64,000 bases of DNA from Rubrivivax sp. (GCA_030680415.1 JAUXVE010000009.1:1-64000); one strand, 5' to 3'; positions 51,480 through 61,546 are shown, numbered from the stretch's first letter. Numbers and translations: made by a program. Notes: a model not told the origin generated them from the sequence alone.

Positions 51480-52372
51480 GCCAACCTGTCCCCGGTGGTG
51501 CGCGCCGCCAGCCACAGCAGCCCCTTGGTCACCGCGACGATGATCAGGAACAGCACGAAGGCCACCGCCGAAGCGGTGCCCAGGTTCCACCACTTGAAGC
51601 CTTCGTCGTACATCAGGTACAGCACGCTGACCGTGCTTTGCAGCGGACCGCCCTGCGTCATCACGTAGGGCTCGGCGAAGAGCTGGAAGTAGCCGGCTGT
51701 GGTGAGGATGCTGACCATCAGCATCGTCGGCGCCAGCGAGGGCAGCGTGATGTGGCGGAACATCGCCCAGGTGCGTGCGCCGTCAAGCCGCGCCGCTTCG
51801 TACAGGTCTTCGGGGATGGCCTGCAGCGCGGCGATGAAGATGATCATGTTGCCGCCGAAGTTCTTCCACACTGCGAACAGGATGATCGTCGGCATCGACC
51901 AGTGCGGGTCGCCCAGCCAGTCGATGGGGTCGATGCCGATGCCCAGCAACACCTGGTTGACGAGGCCGTAGCGGACGTGGAACAGGTAGCGCCAGATCAC
52001 GGCCACCGCCACCAGCGTCGTCACCACCGGCGCGAACAATGCCGTGCGGAAGATGGGCTTGAAGCGTGTCAGCTTGCTCTGCAGCAGCACTGCCGCGAAT
52101 AGCGACACGCCGATCGACAGCGGCACCCCCAGCACGACGAAATACGCGGTGTTGCCCAGCGCCTTCCAGAACAGCGGCAACTGCAGCACGTGAGCGTAGT
52201 TGTCCAGACCGACGAAGCGCAGGTTGTGCAGGCTGGCCAGCGCGTAGATGTCGAAATCGGTCAGGCTCAGCACCAGCCCGGCCGCCACCGGGAACACGAA
52301 GAACAGGCCGATGACGGCCAGCGCCGGCGCGACGAAGCCCCAGGCGGCGAGGGTGTGGCGCGAGTTGGCCAT
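51476..52372 (-). CDS. Carbohydrate ABC transporter permease (MalF/UgpA type)
   Basis: FVAPALAVIGLFFVFPVAAGLVLSLTDFD...EAARLDGARTWAMFRHITLPSLAP. Confidence 0.92.
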   Translation of the reverse strand: MANSRHTLAAWGFVAPALAVIGLFFVFPVAAGLVLSLTDFDIYALASLHNLRFVGLDNYAHVLQLPLFWKALGNTAYFVVLGVPLSIGVSLFAAVLLQSKLTRFKPIFRTALFAPVVTTLVAVAVIWRYLFHVRYGLVNQVLLGIGIDPIDWLGDPHWSMPTIILFAVWKNFGGNMIIFIAALQAIPEDLYEAARLDGARTWAMFRHITLPSLAPTMLMVSILTTAGYFQLFAEPYVMTQGGPLQSTVSVLYLMYDEGFKWWNLGTASAVAFVLFLIIVAVTKGLLWLAARTTGDRLA

Positions 52373-52379
52373 CGCTGCT

Positions 52380-53708
52380 TCAGCCCGCTGCCGCGCGGTC
52401 GAGCATCCAGCGCCGCTTTCCCAGGATGCTGTCGACGCGCGCATCGAGCGCGCGCAGCGTGGCGTCGATGTCGGCGCGCTCGTGCACGGCGCGCGCCGCG
52501 AAGAGCTGCATCTCCTGCGCAATGCGTTCCCACTCCGGCACCGCAGGCGCAGCGCGCACGTGCTCGAGCTGGGCCGCGAAGGCACGCGCGTGCGCGTCGT
52601 CGGCCAGCGGCGTGCCGTCCTCGCGCGGCAGTGCCCAAGTGCTGCGCCGCGGTGGCAGGTTGCCGGTGAGGCGGTAGAAGTGCAGCTGCACCGCCGGCCG
52701 CGTCAGGTACTCGACGAGTTTCCAGGCCAACGGCTTGACGCGCGAGCGCTTGAACAGCACCAGGCTGGCGCCGCCTGCGATCGACGCCCCCGGCCCAGCG
52801 CCTGCGATGGGCCCGGGCAGCGGCGCGGTCATCCAGCTCGCCTGCAACTCGGGCGGCAGCCGGCGCTTGAACTCGCCGATGTTCCACGGCCCGGAGATGT
52901 AGAACGCGAAAGTGCCGCGGCCGAACTCCTGCCAGACGTTGGCGACCTGGTTGTTGGTGACACCCGGCGCCCAGCCGCGCTCGAACATCTGCAGGTAGAA
53001 CTGCAGCGCGCGGCGGAATCCGGGGCCGGAAAAGTTGCCGCGTCGCCCGCCTTCGCGCAGGACTTCGCCTTCCTGCTGCAGCGCCAGCGCCAGCAGCGGC
53101 TCGAATTCGTTGGTCGGCAACAGGATCGGTGTCGCCACGCCGCCGGCCTGCAGCGCCGCCAGGCAGCGTGTCCACTCGGCCCAGTCGGCCGGCGGCCGCG
53201 CGAAGCCGGCCCGCGCGAGCAGGTCGCGGCGGTAGAACAGCAGCCGCGTGTCGACATACCACGGCACGCCCACCGCCTGGCCCGCGACCTGGTTGGTCTG
53301 CCAGATGCCGCTGTAGTGGTCGACCGGGTCGATCGACGGCGTGCCGGCCAGCAGCGGCCCCAGGGGTTCGAGCGCGCCCAGGGCGGCCATCTCGGGCAGC
53401 CAGGTGTTGCCCATCTGCGCCATGTCGGGCGTGGCGTCGCCGGCGAAGGCGGTGAGCAGCTTCTCGTGCGCCGAGGTCCAGGGCAGGCTCTCGACGCGCA
53501 CGCGCAGGCCCGGGTTCTCGCGCTCGAAGCCGGCCACCAGTTCGGCCGCGACCTCGCCTTCGCGCCCCATGGCCCAGAAACGGATGGTGCGCTCGTCGCC
53601 GCGCGTGCAGGCCGCCGTGCCGAAGGCGGCAGCGGCAGCGAGCCACGAGCGGCGGGTCCAGCGCACACGGGAGCGTCTCGCCGGGCCGGGCCTGTCGGTG
53701 ACGGCCAT
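52380..53708 (-). CDS. Carbohydrate ABC transporter substrate-binding lipoprotein
   Basis: TRRSWLAAAAAFGTAACTRGDERTIRFWAMGREGEVAAELVAGFERENPGLRVRVESLPW; lipobox-like GTAAC. Confidence 0.9.
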   Translation of the reverse strand: MAVTDRPGPARRSRVRWTRRSWLAAAAAFGTAACTRGDERTIRFWAMGREGEVAAELVAGFERENPGLRVRVESLPWTSAHEKLLTAFAGDATPDMAQMGNTWLPEMAALGALEPLGPLLAGTPSIDPVDHYSGIWQTNQVAGQAVGVPWYVDTRLLFYRRDLLARAGFARPPADWAEWTRCLAALQAGGVATPILLPTNEFEPLLALALQQEGEVLREGGRRGNFSGPGFRRALQFYLQMFERGWAPGVTNNQVANVWQEFGRGTFAFYISGPWNIGEFKRRLPPELQASWMTAPLPGPIAGAGPGASIAGGASLVLFKRSRVKPLAWKLVEYLTRPAVQLHFYRLTGNLPPRRSTWALPREDGTPLADDAHARAFAAQLEHVRAAPAVPEWERIAQEMQLFAARAVHERADIDATLRALDARVDSILGKRRWMLDRAAAG

Positions 53709-53713
53709 CGACG

Positions 53714-55156
53714 TCACCCCAGCCACCCGCCAGCGAAGCCTGCCCGCCGCAGCCCCAGCTTCAGGTGCGCATTGCCGCGCATCGCCTTCCACACGAATTC
53801 GCCGCGGTGATTGCCGAGCATGGCCAGCAGCGGCCCCTGGTCGATGCCGAGGTGGTCGACGTCGACCCAGCCGAAGCCGGGCACGACGCGGCCGTGGGTG
53901 AGTTTCACATCGGTGAACGTGAAGCTCGGGTTGAAGGCATCGATGAAGCCGTAGCGGCCGTAGATCTGGGTGCCGTAGCGTTCGTGCATCGCGGCCAGCG
54001 CGGGAACCACGATCTCGGGGGCGAAGGCGATCGACGAACCGGCGCCGTAGGGTGCGATCGTGCCGTCGTCGTGCAGCCCCATGCCGCGGCCGGCGTAGCT
54101 GATGAAGCGGCGCATGCGGCCGCCGAATTCGCGCCGCACGTCGGCCGGCCCGTCGCAGGCGGTGATGCCCCAGACATCGGCGCCGTAGCCGGCCCAGCCC
54201 TCGGGGTTGTGCAAGGCGTAGGCGCGCTGGGCATAGGTGGCGCGGCGCGAGTTCTCGAAGTAGTCGATGCCGCGGCGACGCATGTAAGTGTCCTGCAGGC
54301 CGCGGAAGTCGACCCAGCAGTGCGTGAACTGGTGGCCGAACAGCGGCGGGAAGCGCAGGTAGGTCTGGCCGTAATCGGTGCCCCAGCTGTCGCGGTCGTA
54401 GGTGCTGGTCCAGGCCTCCCAGGCGTCGCGCTGTACGGGGAAGGTGGGCGACGCCAGCGCCAGCAGGTAGACGAGCATCGCTTCGTTGTAGCCCTTCCAG
54501 TCGTTGGCGATGAAACCGCTCTCCGGATGCCAGCCGTGACCGATGGACGGCGGCCGCACCTGCGCCCAGCGCCAGTCGACGCGGGCGTAGATCTCGTCGG
54601 CCAGCGCGCGGATCTCGGCCTCGGCGGCGTCGTTGCCGTCGAACCAGCTCTGGCAATGCAGCGCGCCGGCCAGCAGCAGCGCGGTGTCGACGGTGGACAG
54701 TTCACAGCGCCCGAAGCGCGTGCCGCTCTTCATGTCGAGGAAGTGATAGAAGAATCCCTTGTGGCCGGCCATGCCGCGCGCGGCCGGGCCCTGCGGCGCG
54801 TCGCGGAAGGTGCGCAGCGTGGTGCGGACGCGCTCGCGGGCCTGCTCGCGGGTGATCCAGCCGCGCTCGACACCTACCGGATAGGCGCTGAGCGCAAAGC
54901 CGACCGCGGCGATGCTGCAGAAAGAAGGCGTTGGCCAGCGGTCGGGCGCCAGCCCGGTGGCGGCGTCGGTGGTTTCCCAGAAGTAGCGGAAGGTGCGCTG
55001 CTCGAGGTCGTCGAGCAGCGCGGCTGCGTGCGGCGGCACAGGGCCCGGCGGCGCATCGGCCACGCGGCCCGGCGGCGCGCAGCCGGCCAGCCACGCCGCT
55101 GCCGGCAGCAGCAGCGCCTGCCGGCGCGTGAGGTGGGCATTGAAGAGCTTGGACAT
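53714..55156 (-). CDS. Glucoamylase-family lipoprotein, GH144 endo-beta-1,2-glucanase-like
   Basis: TRRQALLLPAAAWLAGCAPP (Tat-like plus lipobox); DLEQRTFRYFWETTDAATGLAPDR; GMAGHKGFFYHFLDMKSGTRFGRCELSTVDTALLLAG; NDWKGYNEAMLVYLLALASP. Confidence 0.8.
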   Translation of the reverse strand: MSKLFNAHLTRRQALLLPAAAWLAGCAPPGRVADAPPGPVPPHAAALLDDLEQRTFRYFWETTDAATGLAPDRWPTPSFCSIAAVGFALSAYPVGVERGWITREQARERVRTTLRTFRDAPQGPAARGMAGHKGFFYHFLDMKSGTRFGRCELSTVDTALLLAGALHCQSWFDGNDAAEAEIRALADEIYARVDWRWAQVRPPSIGHGWHPESGFIANDWKGYNEAMLVYLLALASPTFPVQRDAWEAWTSTYDRDSWGTDYGQTYLRFPPLFGHQFTHCWVDFRGLQDTYMRRRGIDYFENSRRATYAQRAYALHNPEGWAGYGADVWGITACDGPADVRREFGGRMRRFISYAGRGMGLHDDGTIAPYGAGSSIAFAPEIVVPALAAMHERYGTQIYGRYGFIDAFNPSFTFTDVKLTHGRVVPGFGWVDVDHLGIDQGPLLAMLGNHRGEFVWKAMRGNAHLKLGLRRAGFAGGWLG

Positions 55157-55279
55157 CTGGTCACCGGACAACGGGTCGCCCGCGGCTCGGCAGGCGCGGG
55201 CCCGTTGCCGAGGCATAGATCGATGGGCTCCCGGCGCGCTACACGGCCATGATGCCGTGCGCGCGCGCCGGGGCGGCGC

Positions 55280-58204
55280 CTAGAACTTGACGCCCAGCGC
55301 CAGCCGGAAGGTGCGTGTGTCGCCGCGGATGCTGTTGGGCTTGCCGAGGTTGGCGTTGTCGCCGCCCACCGCGTTCTGCGGGTTGCCCGGGCCGCCGCCC
55401 CAGTCGTCGAAGCCGCCGTAGTTGGTGCGGTCAAAGAGGTTGAGCACGTCGGCGCGCACGCTGAAGCTATGGCCGAAGACGGCGAAGGCCTTGCTCAGAC
55501 TCAGATCGACCTGGTTGAACGAAGGCGCATCGCCCTTGACGTAGACGCACTTGTCCCAGCCTGCGGCGCAACTCGTGATGCGGCGAGGCATGCCGCTGTC
55601 CCAACTCAGCTTGCCGGCCAGCGTGATGCCCCAGGGCAGCAGCGTGTCGGTCATGGCCGCTGCCACCAGGCGGTGTTCGGCGACCAGGATGCTGTCGTTG
55701 AAGCCGCGCACGCCCGGCCGGCCGTAGGTCCAGTCGAAGATGTCGTTGTTCCACTCCTTGTGCGTGGTCTTGGCGTCGCTGTAGGTGTAGGCGATGTTGG
55801 CCGACCAGCCCGAACCTCGCGTGTAGGGCTTGCTGGCTGAAAGCAGCAGCGCGCTGGTCTTGGTCTCGCCGACAAAGTCGCCCAGGATCAGCGTGCCGTA
55901 GCCGTTGGGGCCGCCCCACAGGGGGTCGATCGGGCTTTGTGTGCCGTAGCCGCCGTTGGGGTCGCGGTTGCCGCCGAACCAGACGAACTGGTTCCTGGCA
56001 TCCACGCGGCTGAGCGTGACTTCCATGTTCCACGTCCCCACCGCCTGGCGCAGGCCCAGCGAGAGCTGGTCGGCATAGGGCATCTTGAATTCATTGCGGA
56101 TGAGCCAGATCTCGCCCCCGGGCTGGGCGTTCTTCTGCCGCTCGTCCAGCGCGTGGTTGGCCATGGTGCGGCTGTAGCTGCGGCCCCAGCCGCCGAAGAC
56201 CACCGAGGCGCGGTCAGCGAACAGGTCGTACGACGCGCCCAGGCGCGGTGCAATGGCGCCCTTGTAGGTGTTGCGCGAACTGCCGCTGCTGATGTAATCG
56301 TCGATGTTGATGCCGCCCTTGGCCAGCGACTGCGCGTAGGTCTGCCCGGCCGGCGCGGTGATGCCCCCGACCGTGCGCCCGTCCACGGCCTTGAGTGTGG
56401 CCACGCGGTCGGCCGGTGTGACGTAGTCGTTGTTGAGCATGTTGCTCTCGACATCCCAGCGCAGGCCCATGTTCAGCTCGAGCTGCCGGGTGAGGGCCCA
56501 GTCGTCCTGGAAGTACAGGCCGAGCTGCTTGTTCTTGTAGCTGGTGTCGGCGGCGGCCAGCGCGCGGTCGATCCTGCACTGGTCGCTTTCCAGGCCTGCG
56601 TTGGTGATGTTCGTGCCCGTGCACAGGCCGTTGCTGTAGTAGGGCAGGCCGGTGCCGGTGTCGAGCAGCACCTCGACCACGTCCACGCCGCGCGCGGTGC
56701 CCGACAGGTCGTATTCCATCGCCTTGAACTTGACGCCGCCCTTCATCACATGGCCCCTCAGGCCGGTGTAGGTCAGGTCCTCGGACAGGTAGGTGCCCTT
56801 CTGGCCGCGGTTCTGTGCGTCGGGCGAGCCACCGCCGAAGGCCACGTCGCCCGAGTTCCTGCGTTCCTGCGGCGTGCCGAACCCGACCCTGTACTTGAAG
56901 AAGGGCGAGGTGGCATCCGAATGCGGGTTCCAGGCGGAGTCCTCGAAGCCCACGCGAGCTTCGCTGAGCACCGAGCCCAGCGCCCACTCGTGCTTGACGT
57001 CGAAGCGCGTTTCGTCATTGCTGCGGTTCTTGACGTTGCCGGGCAGACTCAGCACGCGGTCTTCGGGCAGCTTGTCGTCTTCGCGCCGCAGGCGCAGGCT
57101 CACGCTCAGACGCTGATCGTCACCGAACTGGGCGTCGACCTTGCCGAACAACAGGTGCTCGGTGAAGCTGTCGACCTGGCTGCCTTGGGCGGCGATGATG
57201 CCCGGCACGAGGCCCTGGCTGGCCGGCAGCCGGTCCAGGTTGCGCGGCACGAACTGGCGCGAATCGTCGATCTGCTTGCCATCGTAGGCAAAGAAGAAGT
57301 GCACCTGGTCGCGCACGATGGGCCCGCCCAGGCTGAAGCCGAATTCCTTCTTCGAAGATGCCGGCAGGGGCACGCCCTGCGCTTCGCGTTCCTTCTCGAA
57401 CACCGACTTCTCGCGCCAGTTGGTCCCGGTGCGGTCGACATAGGCTTCGCCGTGCAGCTCGTTGGTGCCCGAACGCGTGATGGCCGTGATGGCCACGCTG
57501 CTGACCTGCTCCAGCTCGGCCTTGTAGTTCTGCGTCAGCACGCGGTATTCGCTGATCGCCGATTACGGGAAGGGGTTGCCGCGCGTGCTGTCCTGGCCGC
57601 TCAGGCCGCCGCGCAGGACGTTGTTCTTCTGGCTCACGCCGTCGATGAAGACGTTCACATGGTCGAAGTTCTGCGCCCCCGCCTGCACCTTGGTGTTGCC
57701 GCCGGCGTCGGCGATGAAGGTCACCCCTGGCGCCAGGTCGGCCGAGCTGAGGAAGTTGCGCGTGTTCTGCGGCAGGGTTTCGATGAGTCGGCGCGAGACG
57801 CTGGTGCCGACCTCGGAGCTGCGCACACCCTGGCGCTGCGCGCTGCCGAGTATCGTGACCTGCTGGCCGGCAGCCAGTGCCAGGTCCACGGCAGCGGTTT
57901 CGCCCACCGCCACGGTGATGTTTTGCGTGCGGCCCGTGCCCGCCGGGCCGGCCACGCGGATCTCGTAGGGCCCCGGCGCCAGGCCGGTCAGGACATAGCT
58001 GCCGTCGGCCAGCGTGACGGTGCGGTAGGTGTTGCCGTTGGCCTGGTTGACGGCCGTCACCGCCAGGCCCTGCGGCGCGCCGACGCCGCTGATCTGGCCC
58101 TTGATGGTGGCGGTGCTGAGCTGGGCCTGTGCGGCGCCGGCCAATGCCAGCACCATGGCGCTGGCCAGCGCGTGACGGCGGAAGTTGCTGCTCGGGTTAC
58201 GCAT
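55280..58204 (-). pseudogene. TonB-dependent receptor (Oar-like, N-terminal carboxypeptidase-regulatory-like domain) with one in-frame stop codon
   Basis: Signal peptide, STATIKGQISG...; RGNPFP*SAISEYRVLTQNYKAELEQVSSVAITAITRSGTNELHG in the same frame across the TAA at 57563-57565; C-term ...RTFRLALGVKF. Confidence 0.85.
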
Positions 58205-58276
58205 GTCTTTCAGTCTCCTGGTGTTGTAGTCGACGGGGCCGGAAAAGCAGGGGCGATAACGGTGAGGCGGCGGGCT

Positions 58277-59266
58277 TCAGACGCGCGCGCAGGACTTGCG
58301 GATGACGAGTTCGGTGGGCACGGTGACGCGGCGCGCGGCGGCGGCCGGCGGGTCTTCGAGTGCGGCCACCAGGCCTTCGAGCGCGCGCCGGCCGAGGTCG
58401 GCGATGCCCACGCGCACGGTGCTCAGCGGCGGCGACAGGTAGCGCGCCACCGGGATGTCGTCGAAACCGGCCACCGCCAGGTCTTCGGGCACACGCAGTC
58501 CGGCGTCGGCCAGCGCGGCCATGCAGCCGATGGCCATCATGTCGTTGGCGGCGAAGACGGCGTCGGGCCGCGGCTCGGCCTGCGCGATGCGCCGGCCGGC
58601 GGCCCAGCCCGACTCCTCGGTGAAGTCGCCATCGAAGACGATCTCGTGCACGCCGCGCCGCAGCCCGGCCTTGTAGCCGCGCCGGCGTTCGCGCGCCTCG
58701 TGGTTGCCGGCCGGCCCGCCGATGAACGCGATGCGCTCGAAACCGCGGCCCCCGAGATGGCGTGTCATCGCTTTCGCGCCACCGAAGTTGTCGACCGAGT
58801 AGGCCGCGTGGCCGGGCAGGTCGACACCCGAGTTCACCAGCACCGCGGGCAGCCTGGCCGGCAGGTTCTGGGCCAGGAACTCGGCGTCGGCGTGCGGCGA
58901 CATCACGATCAGGCCGTCGACGCGGCCGTTCATCGCCCGCAGCGCGGCGGCGGCCTCGCTGGCGTCGCCGTGCGAACTGGACACCAGCAAGTGCAGCCGC
59001 CGTGCGCGTGCCGCCTGGTCGATGCCGCGGATGAGCTCCGAGAAGTACTCGCCGAAGAGGTCGGGCAGCAGCGCGCCGACGGTGTCGGTGCGGCGCGTGA
59101 TCAGGCTGCGCGCGGCGCCCGAGGGCGTGAAGCGCAGCGTGGCTGCGGCTGCCAGGATGCGGGCCCGGGTGTCGGGCAGCACGTTGTCGGCACCATTGAG
59201 CGCGCGCGACACGGTGGCGACCGAAACCCCGGCGGCTTTGGCGACATCGCGGATGGTGGTGGGCAT
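58277..59266 (-). CDS. LacI family transcriptional regulator
   Basis: MPTTIRDVAKAAGVSVATVSRALNGADNVLPDTRARILAAAATLRFTPSGAARSL. Confidence 0.95.
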   Translation of the reverse strand: MPTTIRDVAKAAGVSVATVSRALNGADNVLPDTRARILAAAATLRFTPSGAARSLITRRTDTVGALLPDLFGEYFSELIRGIDQAARARRLHLLVSSSHGDASEAAAALRAMNGRVDGLIVMSPHADAEFLAQNLPARLPAVLVNSGVDLPGHAAYSVDNFGGAKAMTRHLGGRGFERIAFIGGPAGNHEARERRRGYKAGLRRGVHEIVFDGDFTEESGWAAGRRIAQAEPRPDAVFAANDMMAIGCMAALADAGLRVPEDLAVAGFDDIPVARYLSPPLSTVRVGIADLGRRALEGLVAALEDPPAAAARRVTVPTELVIRKSCARV

Positions 59267-59314
59267 GACGGCCGGGTGCGTGTGCGGGTGGTGGTGGGAG
59301 GGCCGGAACTGTCG

Positions 59315-59328
59315 TGTAAAGGTTTACA
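59315..59328. promoter_or_regulatory. LacI-family operator candidate TGTAAAGGTTTACA upstream of lacI-like gene
   Basis: 6-bp perfect dyad arms TGTAAA/TTTACA, 49 bp upstream of the start codon. Confidence 0.65.
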
Positions 59329-59358
59329 TGGATTGGACATCGCGCCGCCGGGGCGGCG

Positions 59359-59372
59359 TGTAATCGTTTCCA
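59359..59372. promoter_or_regulatory. Degenerate LacI-family operator candidate TGTAATCGTTTCCA
   Basis: Matches the 60771 site in spacing and half-site GTAA..CG; abuts the GH1 stop codon. Confidence 0.45.
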
Positions 59373-59373
59373 C

Positions 59374-60735
59374 TTACCGCGAAGCGGTGCCGGCGAGCGC
59401 GCCACCGCCCGACGCGATGACGTCGGCATAGAAGCGGGCGCTGGCCTTGGGCGTGCGCTGCTGCGTCGCGAAGTCCACGTGTACGAGGCCGAAGCGCCTG
59501 GAGGTGCCGTGCGCCCACTCCAGGTTGTCGAGCAGCGACCAGGCGCAGTAGCCGCGCACGTCGGCGCCGCGCGCCAGCGCGTCCTGCACCGCGGCGAGGT
59601 GGGTGCGCAGGTAGTGCACGCGCAGCGGATCTTCGACGCGGCCTTCGATCGGGTGCGGCGGGTCGTAGAAGGCGGCGCCGTTTTCGGTCACGTACAGCGG
59701 CAGGCCGCCGTAGCGCTGGTGCAGCCACACCAGCGTGTCGGCCAGGCCTTGCGGGTACAGCTCCCAGCCGGTCTCGGTGTGGATGGCCTGCGGCTGGCGC
59801 ACCGCCGTGGCGGGCACCGGCCAGGCCGCCGCGTCGTGGCGCACGACGCTGCGCGTGTAGTAGTTGAGGCCGAGGAAGTCCACCGGTACGCGCAGCGCCT
59901 CGACCTCGTCGTCGCGCCAGCCGGGCCACGCGGCTCCGAAGATCGCCGGCATCTCCTGCGGGTAGCGGCCCAGCAGCGCCGGGTCGAGGTACTGGCGGTT
60001 CATGTAGGCATCGGCGAGGTCGCGCGCGCGGCGGTCGGCGTCGCTGGCATCGGCGGCCAGGTGCTTGGGCTCGATGTTGACGACCAGCCCCACCTCGTGC
60101 CGGCCCAGCGCGCGATAGGCCTGCACGCCGGCCGCATGCGCGCGCAGCAGGTGATGCGCGGCGATGGCGGCCTCGAAGGCGCTGCGGTGCCCGGGCGCCA
60201 GCACGCCGTGCATGTAGCCGCCGTCGGCCACCACCCAGGGCTCGTTGATCGTCGTCCACAGCGGCACGCGGTCGTCGAGCGCGCGGTAGACGACGCCGGC
60301 GTAGTCGGCGAACCACGGTGCGATGTCGGGGTTGAGCCAGCCGCCGCGGTCGTCCAGCGCCGCCGGCAGGTCCCAGTGGTACAGCGTGGCCATCGGCGTG
60401 ATGCCGGCGCGCAGCAGTTCGTCGACCAGCCGCTCGTAGAAACCGAGCCCGGCCGGGTTGACGCGGCCGCGGCCGTCGGGCAGCACGCGGCCCCAGGCGA
60501 TGCTGAAGCGGTAGGCGGTCAGGCCCAGATCGCGCATCAGCGCCACGTCTTCGCGCATGCGCCGATAGTGGTCGCAGGCGATGTCGCCGGTGTCGCCACC
60601 GCTGACGCGGCCCGGCGTGTGCGCGAAGCGGTGCCAGATGCTGGGTCCGGCGCCGTCGGCCAAGGGTGAGCCCTCGATCTGGTAGGCAGATGTGGCGCAG
60701 CCCCACAGGAAGCGGTCGGGAAAGGTGGGGGGCAT
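59374..60735 (-). CDS. GH1 beta-glucosidase
   Basis: FLWGCATSAYQIEGSPLADGAGPSIWHRFAHTPG; TTINEPWVV; LYVTENGAAFYD. Confidence 0.95.
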   Translation of the reverse strand: MPPTFPDRFLWGCATSAYQIEGSPLADGAGPSIWHRFAHTPGRVSGGDTGDIACDHYRRMREDVALMRDLGLTAYRFSIAWGRVLPDGRGRVNPAGLGFYERLVDELLRAGITPMATLYHWDLPAALDDRGGWLNPDIAPWFADYAGVVYRALDDRVPLWTTINEPWVVADGGYMHGVLAPGHRSAFEAAIAAHHLLRAHAAGVQAYRALGRHEVGLVVNIEPKHLAADASDADRRARDLADAYMNRQYLDPALLGRYPQEMPAIFGAAWPGWRDDEVEALRVPVDFLGLNYYTRSVVRHDAAAWPVPATAVRQPQAIHTETGWELYPQGLADTLVWLHQRYGGLPLYVTENGAAFYDPPHPIEGRVEDPLRVHYLRTHLAAVQDALARGADVRGYCAWSLLDNLEWAHGTSRRFGLVHVDFATQQRTPKASARFYADVIASGGGALAGTASR

Positions 60736-60770
60736 GGCGTGGCAGCGGCTGGCACCCGACCGACGGTGCG

Positions 60771-60784
60771 TGTAAACGGTTACA
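60771..60784. promoter_or_regulatory. LacI-family operator candidate TGTAAACGGTTACA upstream of GH1 gene
   Basis: Dyad TGTAA..TTACA with central CG, 36-49 bp upstream of the GH1 start. Confidence 0.65.
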
Positions 60785-61072
60785 CCACTCTAGGGACCGG
60801 TTGCGCCCCTGTCAACGCCGGCTTGCCCGCGGCCCGGCTGCCCGCGGCCGGCATCACGGCGGGGCCGACGCCGCAACGGAGCGGTTTCGGTGCTGCGCCG
60901 CCGGCCGGCGCCGCCGTTCTCCTCACAAAGCACTTTCATACCCCATGCCAAGTGCTTCATTTAGAAGAAGTTTTTCACGTGCTGAACTGCTGCAACTTGT
61001 ATCCCTAAGTTATTGATTTGATTGATGTTTCGGACACGCAACGGATTGACCCGGAGGATTTGCTCGGTTAGA

Positions 61073-61108
61073 GTGGGAATTCGTGTCGATTAGTGGGGCT
61101 TTGTGTCT
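61073..61108 (+). promoter_or_regulatory. MraZ-box-like direct repeats: GTGGGA-N4-GTGTCG-N4-GTGGGG-N4-GTGTCT, 10-nt period
   Basis: Repeat starts at 61073, 61083, 61093, 61103 read directly; the last coincides with the mraZ GTG start. Confidence 0.6.
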
Positions 61109-61546
61109 TCAATGGTCTTTCGGGGCGGTCCGGTGCTGACGCTGGACGGGAAAGGGCGCATCACCGTGCCCGCCCGCTGGCGTGACGTGCTGGTGGCCAC
61201 CGTGCAGGGCCAGTTGGTGGTGGTCAAGAATCCCGACCGTTGCCTGTCGCTGTATCCGCTGCCGGTGTGGGAGCAGTTCGAATCCAGCGTGCTGTCGCTG
61301 CCGGTGGAAGACGAGGCCTGGCGCCGCATCTTCGTCGGCAGCGCCACGGACGTGGAAATCGACAGCGCCTCGCGCGTGCTGATCCCGCCCGAACTGCGCG
61401 CTTGGGCGGGACTGGAGCGCGAGGTGAAGTTCATGGGGGTGGGCCCGAACTTCGAATTGTGGGACATGGCCCGCTACGAAGCGCGCGAGGCCGAGGTCAT
61501 CGCGCGCGGCCGCCCCGAAGCCTTGCGCACGCTGGTCATCCGGTGA
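61103..61546 (+). CDS. mraZ: Transcriptional regulator MraZ
   Basis: [27 protein letters not shown]; upstream of rsmH-ftsL-ftsI; ATG alternative at 61112. Confidence 0.95.
   Translation: MSSMVFRGGPVLTLDGKGRITVPARWRDVLVATVQGQLVVVKNPDRCLSLYPLPVWEQFESSVLSLPVEDEAWRRIFVGSATDVEIDSASRVLIPPELRAWAGLEREVKFMGVGPNFELWDMARYEAREAEVIARGRPEALRTLVIR

Noticed and set aside
55937-59431. 1164-aa plus-strand ORF antisense to the TonB receptor and LacI genes
   Set aside because: High-GC shadow ORF: low-complexity A/V/G/R/H/Q-rich translation with no recognisable domain, while the opposite strand encodes clear proteins.
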